This document shows positions 45,654-53,002 of a stretch of DNA of 64,000 nt, piece by piece (the stretch's first letter is position 1; every line of letters starts with the position of its first letter). Both the position numbers and the translations under genes were made by a program. The stretch lies in assembly GCF_015694425.1 (NCBI RefSeq), contig NZ_JADQDN010000001.1, positions 434,001 to 498,000 on the forward strand, read 5' to 3'. Below the pieces are notes generated by a model, which was given only the letters and a program-made list of their open reading frames with translations, was not told the origin of the DNA and did no database searches. This DNA comes from Microvirga terrestris (GTDB lineage: Bacteria; Pseudomonadota; Alphaproteobacteria; Rhizobiales; Beijerinckiaceae).

Positions 45654-45806
45654 TCAGTGCAGAAGAACGAACACGACTGACACCACGTTCATGGTGGCCA
45701 AGAGGCCGATCATGACGGTGAACAGCGGCATGCCCCGCTTGCGCAATGCTTCAGCACCGCTTCCGTCTTCGAGATCCAGCTCCGGATAAGAATCCCTAAA
45801 GGTCAT
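45654..45806 (-). CDS. 50-residue single-helix membrane protein
   Basis: A minus-strand frame from ATG 45806 to TGA 45654. It starts MTFRDSYPELDLEDGSGAEA, then LRKRGMPLF and one hydrophobic segment (TVMIGLLATMNVVSVVFVLL). Acidic cytoplasmic part, a basic junction (RKR), then a helix: a type II-like or tail-anchored layout. GAGGAG lies 9-14 nt before the ATG. No family recognised. Confidence 0.6.
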   Translation of the reverse strand: MTFRDSYPELDLEDGSGAEALRKRGMPLFTVMIGLLATMNVVSVVFVLLH

Positions 45807-45912
45807 CTTCCGTTCGCTCCTCATGCTTACCTTGCGTTAGGCATGACACCATGAGCCTAGTTGAGAGACATTGACGTGCGGCTTCACACAAGCCGGTGGA
45901 TGAGAGATGCTT

Positions 45913-46185
45913 TCAGTGGCGTGTCGCGCTCTTCTGGATTTGGAGCAATTGCCCTTCGATCGCCCGCATCCTCGTCATCAGTCGGTCTAGTTCGGAGAGG
46001 AGTTGCTTCTCGTCCCGCCGGGCCTCCTCGACCAATTCCAGTGAGGAGCCGTGGCGGATCCGATGCAAAGCATCGGCCAGCTTGCGGTCGAGAAGCCGCA
46101 TATGATGCTCCAGGTCCAAGAATTCCTGGTGAAGCTGAGTCTCCTTAAACACGGCGAGGATCTCACGTGAGAACAGTCGGCTCAA
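45913..46185 (-). CDS. Coiled-coil protein, unknown
   Basis: A frame of up to 90 residues dominated by charged heptads (HQEFLDLEHHMRLLDRKLAD, then LELVEEARRDEKQLLSELDR and MTRMRAIEGQLLQIQ). It looks like a two-stranded coiled coil. The longest version starts with TTG 46185 and lacks a ribosome site, so the true start may be internal. The opposite-strand frame is low-complexity and less credible. Function unknown. Confidence 0.5.
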   Translation of the reverse strand: MSRLFSREILAVFKETQLHQEFLDLEHHMRLLDRKLADALHRIRHGSSLELVEEARRDEKQLLSELDRLMTRMRAIEGQLLQIQKSATRH

Positions 46186-46530
46186 GCTTAAGCTACAGCT
46201 TGGAAGGTGGTTCCTCTAGGTCAAAAACAGCATTCAAGAAAATTTCTCTAAGGCTAAGCTGAAACGGAGCGCTGTCTTCACCGTTCTGTGATGAGGGTAT
46301 TTGCCCGAACGCGCCCGGCGTTCGGGGTATTTGATTGCTCACGGTCTTGTACAGGCTGCTCTCGAAAGCCTTGGCGCTTTTGATCGCATCCTGAGTTTTG
46401 ACTGTATCGCACCGGCTGTCCGCATGGCGTTTCCGGAGCCGGATTTTCCCCCGTCAATCAGAGAGCCTGAGGATTGTTGATGCCTCATCGAAGGGCTCCA
46501 GGACAAGCAAACCGGAAGAGGAGACGGCTT
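46186..46530. other. 345-bp intergenic region before response regulator
   Basis: No gene seen. It contains GAAAC-N16-CGTT at 46261-46285, one mismatch from the EcfG consensus, oriented toward the response regulator gene about 245 bp downstream. Confidence 0.4.
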
Positions 46531-46926
46531 ATGGGACAGAGAATAGAGCCTTATCGCGTGGCCTTGATCGTCGAGGACGATTTCGAAGTCAGAGGCTTGG
46601 CGGCAGCTCTTCTCGAGGAAACAGATCTCAAGGTCGTCGAAACTTCCAGCGCGGAAGAGGCCCTGGATTATCTGACTCGGCACTCGGAAGAAGTGGCCTT
46701 TCTCTTTGCCGATCTCAGGCTTCCCTGCCTGATGGACGGGTTGGATCTGGTGCGAACCGTGCGGCTGAAATGGCCATGGGTCCGTACCGTCCTGACCTCC
46801 GGCAGACCTCTGGACGATGAAACCGGTGATGTTCCCCGTGAGGTCCGCTTCATGCCGAAGCCTTGGAGAGCCCTTGAGGTTCTGATGGAGGCGGAAAGGG
46901 CGTCTCAATCCCCTCGGAGGAACTAA
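46531..46926 (+). CDS. Single-domain response regulator
   Basis: A 131-residue receiver domain with no output domain (CheY-like). Conserved residues: acidic pair in LIVEDDFEV (Asp16/Asp17), phospho-acceptor Asp61 in FADLRLP, Thr89 in TVLTSGR and Lys110 in FMPKPW. AGAGGAGA precedes ATG 46531. No kinase adjoins; the HWE kinase at 31 kb is a possible partner on general grounds only. Many rhizobial single-domain regulators tune the general stress response. Confidence 0.88.
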   Translation: MGQRIEPYRVALIVEDDFEVRGLAAALLEETDLKVVETSSAEEALDYLTRHSEEVAFLFADLRLPCLMDGLDLVRTVRLKWPWVRTVLTSGRPLDDETGDVPREVRFMPKPWRALEVLMEAERASQSPRRN

Positions 46927-47026
46927 AGGCCACTCAATCGAGGACCTTTCCGCGTCGTGTAGGAGGCTGGGTGGAACCTAGGCGCTTGCCGGGAATTGGC
47001 GTCAGCAGTTCGAAGAGGATTAACTG

Positions 47027-47401
47027 ATGCCGAACACGTCAATTGCCACCGGATCTTTCCAGTCCCGCAGTGAGGCCAACCAAGCGGTCCAGCGCCTTAT
47101 CTCGGCCGGGTTTGCCCGCAACAGCATCGAGCTTCATCGTCGCGATGACGATGAAGGCTATGATCTGGAAATCCACACCCGACAGGAAAATGTCAGGAGG
47201 GCTGAGCGCCTGATCCATGATGCTTCCATGCCGCTCTACGCCATGCGTCAGACCGCTTCCGGAGTGGTACATACCGCCAAGTCATATCCCTACGTTCTGC
47301 TCGGAGCCGGGATTCTGGCAGGGTTTCTGATCTATAGCCTCCTTCCGAAGGAAACGGCCTCAAAAGGCCATTCGCATCCGCGAAACCGTCGCAGACGCTG
47401 A
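47027..47401 (+). CDS. Stress-protein-like, membrane-anchored protein
   Basis: A 124-residue protein. Residues 1-65 (IATGSFQSRSEANQAVQRLI, SAGFARNSIELHRRDDD) resemble the ferredoxin-like general-stress-protein 17M/YflT domain, in which a flip between two helices surrounds an AVQRL segment. A single helix near residues 91-107 (YPYVLLGAGILAGFLIYSLL) anchors it, and the tail is strongly basic (HPRNRRRR). Likely stress-related; partner unknown. Confidence 0.7.
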   Translation: MPNTSIATGSFQSRSEANQAVQRLISAGFARNSIELHRRDDDEGYDLEIHTRQENVRRAERLIHDASMPLYAMRQTASGVVHTAKSYPYVLLGAGILAGFLIYSLLPKETASKGHSHPRNRRRR

Positions 47402-47416
47402 GGATCCAATTATATC

Positions 47417-47467
47417 AAAGGAATGAGGACCATTGAGTTGATTTGGCCTAATGGTCCTCATTCCTTT
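47417..47467. terminator. 18-bp perfect inverted repeat, bidirectional terminator
   Basis: AAAGGAATGAGGACCATT (47417-47434) and AATGGTCCTCATTCCTTT (47450-47467) with a 15-nt spacer. The right arm codes for the last residues of the convergent NepR-like protein, so the terminator overlaps its coding region. Confidence 0.85.
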
Positions 47468-47672
47468 CATGCAGGTGCAGCCTTTCAAGCCTCTCTAGTA
47501 ATTGCGTGATGCGATCCGGGGCAGGTTCTTTCAGGATGCTCTGATAACTATGCCGAAGCTGACGTCCGAGATCCTTCAGCAATTCGGATTGTCCGGCTTC
47601 TGTCAGGCCATTGGAACCGATGCTCCATTCAGTGTTGCCTCCTGCGGCATAGGGGTGGTGCCGCTTTGGCAT
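47448..47672 (-). CDS. NepR-like anti-sigma factor
   Basis: A 74-residue protein. LLKDLGRQLRHSYQSILKEP followed by APDRITQLLERLERL matches the two-helix NepR core that holds the EcfG sigma factor inactive until phosphorylated PhyR removes it. GGGAG lies 12 nt before ATG 47672. In Rhizobiales nepR usually sits beside ecfG or phyR; neither is near here, so this is an orphan paralogue. The family call rests on motif recognition by eye. Confidence 0.7.
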   Translation of the reverse strand: MPKRHHPYAAGGNTEWSIGSNGLTEAGQSELLKDLGRQLRHSYQSILKEPAPDRITQLLERLERLHLHERNEDH

Positions 47673-47924
47673 CGAAAATCTCCCTGATCTTTGTTGAACA
47701 TGACCACAAAACGGGCGAGTTCCAGTTGGGTTGCGGCTAAGTTTTTGAAAAAGAACAGCCTTTCATACGTCGCCAAGATTGTCCGTCTGCCTCGAGGCAA
47801 CGATCCTGTGCACTTCGTGTCGCCTTCTCTAACCCTAGTCTCAGGAGCCGGCGACTGCCGGTCGCATTGGCGTGATCGCCGTCATACGTCAAAGCTCAGC
47901 TTCAAGGTGGCTGGGGGCTGCGGG

Positions 47925-48092
47925 ATGCGTGAAGTTCTAATGATATATCTGTGTGGCGTGATCGTGCTCCTCGCAGTCTCGACGATGATCAACGACGAGG
48001 AGAAGATCGGTCTTGATCACATTTTGATTGCCGGTTTCGGTTGGCCTGTCCTGACGCCTCTCCTAGCCTTCCGAGCTTGGCACGGCCGCTAG
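47925..48092 (+). CDS. Small membrane protein, unknown
   Basis: A 55-residue protein from ATG 47925 (MREVLMIYLCGVIVLLAVST), or 50 residues from ATG 47940. One hydrophobic helix at the N-terminus, a charged stretch (INDEEKIGLD), then a second weakly hydrophobic segment (HILIAGFGWPVLTPLLAF) and a basic end. The longer frame starting at 47694 is not supported. No family recognised. Confidence 0.5.
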   Translation: MREVLMIYLCGVIVLLAVSTMINDEEKIGLDHILIAGFGWPVLTPLLAFRAWHGR

Positions 48093-48149
48093 GATCTGCC
48101 GGTCCATAAATCTAGGGCGAGCGCACGCCGTCTTATGGACTTGGGAATG

Positions 48150-48467
48150 CTAGTTTCTTGAGAACGCAGAGCGCGGTACGCATCGGTATCCGATGGGACA
48201 CTGGGTTGTGTCAGCCGTCGGCACCCATGCCGGATCCAAGGTCTCCCCGCCAGCGCAGGATGCAGAGGATCCGACATAGCGGTCGTAGGTGTAGGCCCCA
48301 GTGCTGAGGACAATGGCCCTCTGCGAGGCGACGAGGCCCTGTGCCTGAGCACAGGACATTCTCAAGGTCAGCGGACGGCTCTGCGCCCATGCGCCGGCAC
48401 TGATCGATAAAAGGATCAGGACGGCAATCGCGCGAATGCGGCGAGGCAAGAAGGAGCCGGGGAGCAT
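48150..48467 (-). CDS. Small secreted cysteine protein (YTYDRYV family, copy 2)
   Basis: A 105-residue protein with a signal peptide (IRAIAVLILLSISAGAWAQ). The mature part SRPLTLRMSCAQAQGLVAS, then IVLSTGAYTYDRYVGSSASC, then AWVPTADTTQCPIGYRC matches the protein at 43218-43511 residue by residue at the Cys and YTYDRYV core. GGAG precedes ATG 48467. Function unknown; the conserved Cys pattern suggests a disulfide-stabilised periplasmic or secreted protein. Confidence 0.82.
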   Translation of the reverse strand: MLPGSFLPRRIRAIAVLILLSISAGAWAQSRPLTLRMSCAQAQGLVASQRAIVLSTGAYTYDRYVGSSASCAGGETLDPAWVPTADTTQCPIGYRCVPRSAFSRN

Positions 48468-48602
48468 CGTTCGTCTCCAAAGATGCTGATCTAAAAGCAC
48501 GGTTGACCATACCTATTGGCCATAGTGCTTGATGTGCTGGCACGCACAGCAAGCACTTGTGGCCACAGCGCCGGTGCTCCCCAGATTCCTAGATAGTTCT
48601 AG

Positions 48603-49730
48603 TTAGATGATCTGGAAGTCCAGGGATGTGATCCTCAAACCAGCTGAGAGCTTCGCAAACGCAAGCTGTTCGCTCGCGCCAGTACCGTCAGCGTCGTAGT
48701 AAAGGACCCCATTGTCGCGATCGTATAGGATGCGATCCGTTGAGTCCCTCGCTTCTTCACTTGTGCGGAACACGCCCGACTTCAATCGGCCTTCGCTTCC
48801 CAAACCGGTGAACGCTCGATTGTTCAGCCAGAACGTATCATCGGCAACCGAAAAATCTCGAATTCTGTCTACGCCTTCCAGGCTATCCGGAACGGCATTG
48901 TAGACAAAGACGTCCTTACCCGCACCGCCGTGAAAAATGTCTGCCCCTGCCTCGCCATAGAGATAGTCGTTTCCGCTTCCGCCGCTTAAATAGTCATCGC
49001 CGGAGCTGCCGTAGAGGCGGTCATTGTCACTGTTGCCGTAAAGAACATCGTTGCCGGCCCGACCTTCCAGGCGGTCGTTTCCGTTCCCGCCATACAGGGC
49101 ATCATTGCCATTGCTGGCATGGATGCGGTCATCCCCGTCCTCGCCATAGAGGCGGTCGTTTCCATGGCCGCCATAAAGCCGGTCATTCCCAACGCCGCCC
49201 ATGATCCGGTCGTTGTTCGCAGTTCCGAAGAGGGCATCATCCACATACATATACTGAAGCTGCCCATAGAGCGGAGCGTCGGACCGGCTGACATCATCCG
49301 GAAAGCTTGTGCTCAGGTTCAGCCCGACCGAATGAAGCACCGATGCCACGACGGAGTTGCTGTTCAGGTCTCCTCCGGGGGCTTCCCGGATGATGTCGAT
49401 GCTGTAGTCCAGATCCGCCTTCTCGATGTTGTTGGCGTGCTGGACCATAATCTTCCAGACATCGTTGGCGTCTCTGGTGCCGAGATCGAGGACTTCGCGG
49501 TGCCTCTCCTCAGGCGTGTCCGAACCTCTCCTGTCGATGGAGGTCGCCAGATTGGCATCGACCAGAGTCTCAAGATCGCCATTCGATCCTGCGGTGCCGC
49601 GGATCACCTTCTCCGAGACGACGCGCCCCTGTTCGTCCATGACGGTCTTGACGAGGTACAGGTGCAAAAAGCCAGTATCGATGCCCTCGAATTCGACGGG
49701 CTTGGCTTCAATGGCGATGACGGTCGGCAT
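48603..49730 (-). CDS. RTX (hemolysin-type calcium-binding) repeat protein
   Basis: A 375-residue protein. The first 165 residues (MPTVIAIEAKPVEFEGIDTG...) include a block of the NDVWKIMVQHANNIEKADLD and NSNSVVASVLHSVGL type that I have seen before RTX repeats in other secreted proteins. Residues about 169-276 are twelve consecutive nonapeptides of the GGxGxDxLx type, for example GGVGNDRLYGGHGNDRLY, which fold into a Ca-binding beta-roll. The C-terminal 100 residues (DRIRDFSVADDTFWLNNRAF) are the usual serralysin-type end with a type I secretion signal. No type I transporter gene is in the window. Confidence 0.9.
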   Translation of the reverse strand: MPTVIAIEAKPVEFEGIDTGFLHLYLVKTVMDEQGRVVSEKVIRGTAGSNGDLETLVDANLATSIDRRGSDTPEERHREVLDLGTRDANDVWKIMVQHANNIEKADLDYSIDIIREAPGGDLNSNSVVASVLHSVGLNLSTSFPDDVSRSDAPLYGQLQYMYVDDALFGTANNDRIMGGVGNDRLYGGHGNDRLYGEDGDDRIHASNGNDALYGGNGNDRLEGRAGNDVLYGNSDNDRLYGSSGDDYLSGGSGNDYLYGEAGADIFHGGAGKDVFVYNAVPDSLEGVDRIRDFSVADDTFWLNNRAFTGLGSEGRLKSGVFRTSEEARDSTDRILYDRDNGVLYYDADGTGASEQLAFAKLSAGLRITSLDFQII

Positions 49731-49934
49731 AGGCGCACTCCTACAGGGGGCCAAGTCGCCCCGGACGCTTCATATCTCCATCAACTTTGCTTGTGGCTTC
49801 GCCGTTCCGGTGAAAGCCTTGGAATTCGGCGCTTTGATTGTCGCAGCCGATTCAAGCGAGGATCGGCAGCAGGGCGAATACTTGGAAGAGTTGCGCTTCC
49901 CAGGATGGTGCTGGCGATGAATGAAGCGATATCA

Positions 49935-50020
49935 TGGTGCGGACGGCGGGGGTCGAACCCGCACGGGCATAGCCCGAGGGATTTTAAGTCCCTTGCGTCT
50001 ACCGGTTTCGCCACGTCCGC
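49935..50020 (-). tRNA. tRNA-Leu (UAA)
   Basis: On the minus strand it begins GCGGACGTGGCGAAACCGGT and ends in CCGTCCGCACCA. The acceptor stem GCGGACG pairs with CGTCCGC; the T arm GGTTCGACC, the long class II variable arm (TCGGGCTATGCCCG) and an encoded CCA are visible. The anticodon loop CTTAAAA gives UAA. No integrase or attachment-site duplication is seen next to it. Confidence 0.95.
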
Positions 50021-50087
50021 TTTAGCAATGAGGGTTATCGATCTGCGGGCTTGAGCGCAAGCCCAACCATGCGCGTCGGATCTTCGT

Positions 50088-51275
50088 TCAGCCCGGAGCT
50101 CGGAAGCCGTAGAGCCAATCGTACCGCTTCGTCATGCCCTGGGGGCCGAGATGGCGCATGACCCGGTCGCGCCCGAAGGCCACCAGGGCGCTCGCATGGT
50201 AGATGCGCCCGTTCGTGCGCGCTTCCTTCTGGACCCATACCGCGCGCCCCAGGCGCTGCTTTTCATAGGCCGCGAGGATGCCCGAAATGTCGGCCTGTGC
50301 ATCGCGCAGCAAGGAGGCAAGGGTCGCCGCTTCCTCGATCGCCATCGCGGCGCCTTGAGCTAGGAAGGGCAGGACCGGATGGGCGGCATCGCCAAGGAGG
50401 GCGATCCGGCCTTTGGCGAGGCGCTCGGCCGGATGGTCGAAGAGCGACCAGCGCAACCATTCCTGCGGCAAGGCGAGCAGATCGCGCAGGATAGGCGCCG
50501 CCCAGGCATAGCGGGCGAGCAGGTCTTCGCGCTGCCCTGGAGCGGCCCAGCCCTCTACGGGAGCGGGATTTCTCTCGATGGCCACGACATTGACCAATCT
50601 GCCGCCAGCGATGGGGTAGTGCACCACATGCCCCTGCGACCCGAGCCAGAGACCGGTCTCATCGCCGGCGAGTTCTGCCGGGGCGGCGCTGCGGTCGAAG
50701 ATGGCCCGCCAGGCAACATAGCCGCGATAGGTGGGTGGCCTCCTGTCGCCGATCTGCTGCCTGACCTTCGACCACAATCCATCGGCACCGACGATCAGGT
50801 CGGCCGCCAGGGTCTCGCGCGCTCCGCCGGCGGAGATCCAGGTGAGAGAGGCTTGTGAGGAATTGCTCGCGATGCTCTCCACCGTCCGTCCCATGACAAG
50901 GCGGATCGACGGTTCGGACCGGACGGCGTCGAGCAGGATCGTCTGGAGATCGGCCCGATGCACGACCCAATAGGGCGCTTCGAACCGTTCGCGCATGAAG
51001 GCGCCGAGAGCCACCTCGCCGATGTGCTTGCCCGAGCGGATCGCACGCACCACGACGCGCTCCGGCTCCGTCACCACGCGACGGAGCGCCGGGCCGAGCC
51101 CGAGCTTGATGAGGATGCGGCTGGCATTGGGCGAGAGTTGGAGGCCTGCCCCGACCTCGCTGAAACCGGTCCGGCGCTCGACCAGCGTGACCGCGTGGCC
51201 CTGCCGGGCCAGGGCCAGGGCCGCCGTCAGACCGCCGATGCCGGCGCCGACAACTGCAATCGAGAGGGTCGGCAC
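50088..51275 (-). CDS. FAD-dependent monooxygenase (salicylate hydroxylase-like)
   Basis: A 395-residue class A flavoprotein monooxygenase. It has the dinucleotide motif IAVVGAGIGGLTAALAL at residues 6-22, the acidic end of strand 2 in VTLVERRTGFSEVGAGLQL, the DG motif LIVGADGLWSKVRQQIG, and the FAD ribityl motif GRIALLGDAAHPVLPFLAQG. Substrate probably an aromatic or similar compound; not deducible. GTG 51275 directly follows the TAA of the zinc-finger gene, so the two are co-translated. Confidence 0.9.
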   Translation of the reverse strand: MPTLSIAVVGAGIGGLTAALALARQGHAVTLVERRTGFSEVGAGLQLSPNASRILIKLGLGPALRRVVTEPERVVVRAIRSGKHIGEVALGAFMRERFEAPYWVVHRADLQTILLDAVRSEPSIRLVMGRTVESIASNSSQASLTWISAGGARETLAADLIVGADGLWSKVRQQIGDRRPPTYRGYVAWRAIFDRSAAPAELAGDETGLWLGSQGHVVHYPIAGGRLVNVVAIERNPAPVEGWAAPGQREDLLARYAWAAPILRDLLALPQEWLRWSLFDHPAERLAKGRIALLGDAAHPVLPFLAQGAAMAIEEAATLASLLRDAQADISGILAAYEKQRLGRAVWVQKEARTNGRIYHASALVAFGRDRVMRHLGPQGMTKRYDWLYGFRAPG

Positions 51276-51539
51276 TTAACGGGAAGAGGGGGCAGTCGCG
51301 AAATCGGGCTCCCAGACGCATTCGGCCGGGCGGGCCTCGTCAGCCTTCAAGGAAGGATCGTACTTGAACAGGGTCGAGCAGTAGGAGCAGATCGTCTCGC
51401 TGTCATAGCCCATGTCGATGAAGATATGGGGATGATCGAAGGGCGGCGTCGCCCCGATGCACATGAACTCCTTCGAGCCCACATGAATGACGGGAACACC
51501 CGGATCGTTATGGAAGTGGGGAGTGCCTTTATCAGCCAT
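51276..51539 (-). CDS. Zinc-finger (zf-CHCC) domain protein
   Basis: An 87-residue protein of the zf-CHCC family related to the NDUFS6 accessory subunit of respiratory complex I. Ligands: Cys in SKEFMCIGATPPFDHPHIF (with following His), and ICSYCSTLFKYD (C-x-x-C). ATG 51539 gives the normal size; the in-frame extension upstream is spurious. Immediately followed by the FAD monooxygenase start. Confidence 0.9.
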   Translation of the reverse strand: MADKGTPHFHNDPGVPVIHVGSKEFMCIGATPPFDHPHIFIDMGYDSETICSYCSTLFKYDPSLKADEARPAECVWEPDFATAPSSR

Positions 51540-51685
51540 TGCCGTTGCTCTGAAGCGATGAAATTTGGCGCACCATAATGGCCGATCGGCCATGCGCCTA
51601 GAGCAAATTTCCACCGATTGCATCCGGCGATCCGGGTGCTTAGGTTGCGCCTGCTTCCCTTCAGGCTCCAACCCCAGCCGGTCCA

Positions 51686-52450
51686 ATGCGCTATTTCAAT
51701 TCCAACGGCGTGAGCATCGCCTACATCGACGTGCCGCCCCATGAGGGGGAAGGCGATACGATCCTGCTCATTCATGGCTTCGCCTCGAACCATGCGGTGA
51801 ACTGGGTCAATACCCTCTGGGTGAAGACCCTGACGCGGGCCGGATACCGGGTCGTTGCCTTCGACAATCGGGGGCACGGGCAGAGCGAGAAGCTCTACGA
51901 CCCTGAGGCCTACAATTCCTACCGCATGGCGGAGGACGGTGTGCGCCTGCTCGACCATCTTGGCATCGATCGAGCCGATGTGATGGGCTATTCCATGGGC
52001 GCGCGGATCACCGCCCACATGGCGCTCACTGCCCCCGACCGAATGCGCTCCATGCTGCTTGGCGGCTTAGGGATCCATCTTGTCGAGGGCGTCGGTCTGC
52101 CGCTCGGCATCGCGGATGCCATGGAGGCGCCCTCCCTCGCCGACCTCACCGATCCCATGCAGCGCATGTTCCGGGCCTTTGCCGAGCAGACGGGCAGCGA
52201 CCTCAAGGCGCTGGCCGCCTGCATCCGCGGGACCCGGCAGGTGCTGACGAAAGAAGAGGTCGCCTCGATCACGCTGCCCACGCTGGTTTCGGTCGGCACG
52301 AAGGATGATGTCTCAGGCTCAGGCCCGGAACTCGCCAGGCTGATCCCGAACGCAACGGCCCTCGACATTCCGGAACGCGACCACAACCTTGCCGTGGGCG
52401 ACAAGGTGCACAAGCAAGGTGTGCTCGACTTCTTGGCGCAACGCCCGTGA
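51686..52450 (+). CDS. Alpha/beta hydrolase
   Basis: A 254-residue cytoplasmic hydrolase. LLIHGFASNHAVNW (oxyanion region), AFDNRGHGQSEKLYD, nucleophile elbow DVMGYSMGARITAHMAL near residues 98-114 with the Ser in G-Y-S-M-G, acid in VSVGTKDDVSG and catalytic His in IPERDHNLAVGDK. Type similar to 3-oxoadipate enol-lactonase or epoxide hydrolase relatives. Substrate unknown. Divergent from the zinc-finger gene. Confidence 0.9.
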   Translation: MRYFNSNGVSIAYIDVPPHEGEGDTILLIHGFASNHAVNWVNTLWVKTLTRAGYRVVAFDNRGHGQSEKLYDPEAYNSYRMAEDGVRLLDHLGIDRADVMGYSMGARITAHMALTAPDRMRSMLLGGLGIHLVEGVGLPLGIADAMEAPSLADLTDPMQRMFRAFAEQTGSDLKALAACIRGTRQVLTKEEVASITLPTLVSVGTKDDVSGSGPELARLIPNATALDIPERDHNLAVGDKVHKQGVLDFLAQRP

Positions 52451-52508
52451 GGCGGTTGCCTTTGCTTTAAAAGGCTCCTCCCCATATCCGTGCAGGCAGG
52501 AGCAATGA

Positions 52509-53000
52509 ATGACCCGACTCGACTCTGTGATCCGGCGGCTGACCGCCCAGCGCGACCTCCTGAACTGGGCGGCTCAGGAAATCAGCCCCACGGGGTTTGT
52601 TCTCGAGCTCGGCCTCGGCAACGGTCGCACCTATGACCACCTGCGGACTAAGATGCCTGGCCGGGAGATCTACGCCTTCGAGCGCTCGCCGGCGGCCCAT
52701 CCGGATTGCTATCCGCCTGAAGGTTACCTGATCGTCGGGGACATCTTTGAAACCCTCCCGGCCTTCATCAAGAGGTTGGGACATGGCGCGGCAGCGCTCG
52801 TTCACACCGATATCGGCACCGGAGACGAGGAGGCGAACCGCCAGCTTGCCCTGCGGCTGTCGCCCCTGCTCGATTCCCTGCTCCAGCCCGGAGGGCTGCT
52901 GATCGCGGATCGTGCCTTCGAGATGCCATCCTGCACCGACATCTCGTCCCGGACGAACGTGCCGGAAGGCCGTTACTTCGTGTATCGCCGCAACGCCTGA
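52509..53000 (+). CDS. SAM-dependent methyltransferase (Methyltransf_17-like)
   Basis: A 163-residue small class I methyltransferase. RLDSVIRRLTAQRDLLNWAA at the N-terminus and SAM motif GFVLELGLGNGRTYDHLR near residues 29-46 match the S-adenosyl-L-methionine methyltransferase family PF12692, as I recall it. Motif II region ALVHTDIGTGDEEANRQLA. AGGAG precedes the ATG. Substrate unknown. It ends 2 bp from the convergent enoyl-CoA hydratase gene. Confidence 0.85.
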   Translation: MTRLDSVIRRLTAQRDLLNWAAQEISPTGFVLELGLGNGRTYDHLRTKMPGREIYAFERSPAAHPDCYPPEGYLIVGDIFETLPAFIKRLGHGAAALVHTDIGTGDEEANRQLALRLSPLLDSLLQPGGLLIADRAFEMPSCTDISSRTNVPEGRYFVYRRNA

Positions 53001-53002
53001 AC

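Noticed and set aside
45861..46148. Plus-strand frame opposite the coiled-coil gene
   Set aside because: Arg/Ser/Pro-rich low-complexity sequence; the minus-strand frame has coherent heptads.
46969..47026. GGAAC before the stress-like gene at 47027
   Set aside because: The nearest CGTC is 22 bp away, outside the 16-17 bp spacing.
47673..47760. GGAAC upstream of the NepR-like gene as an EcfG promoter
   Set aside because: The best spacing gives GGAAC-N18-TGTT, wrong spacing and a mismatch at the -10 element. EcfG control of this gene is not supported by sequence.
49935..50040. tRNA-Leu as integration site of a genomic island
   Set aside because: No integrase and no repeat of the tRNA 3' end in the adjoining sequence.
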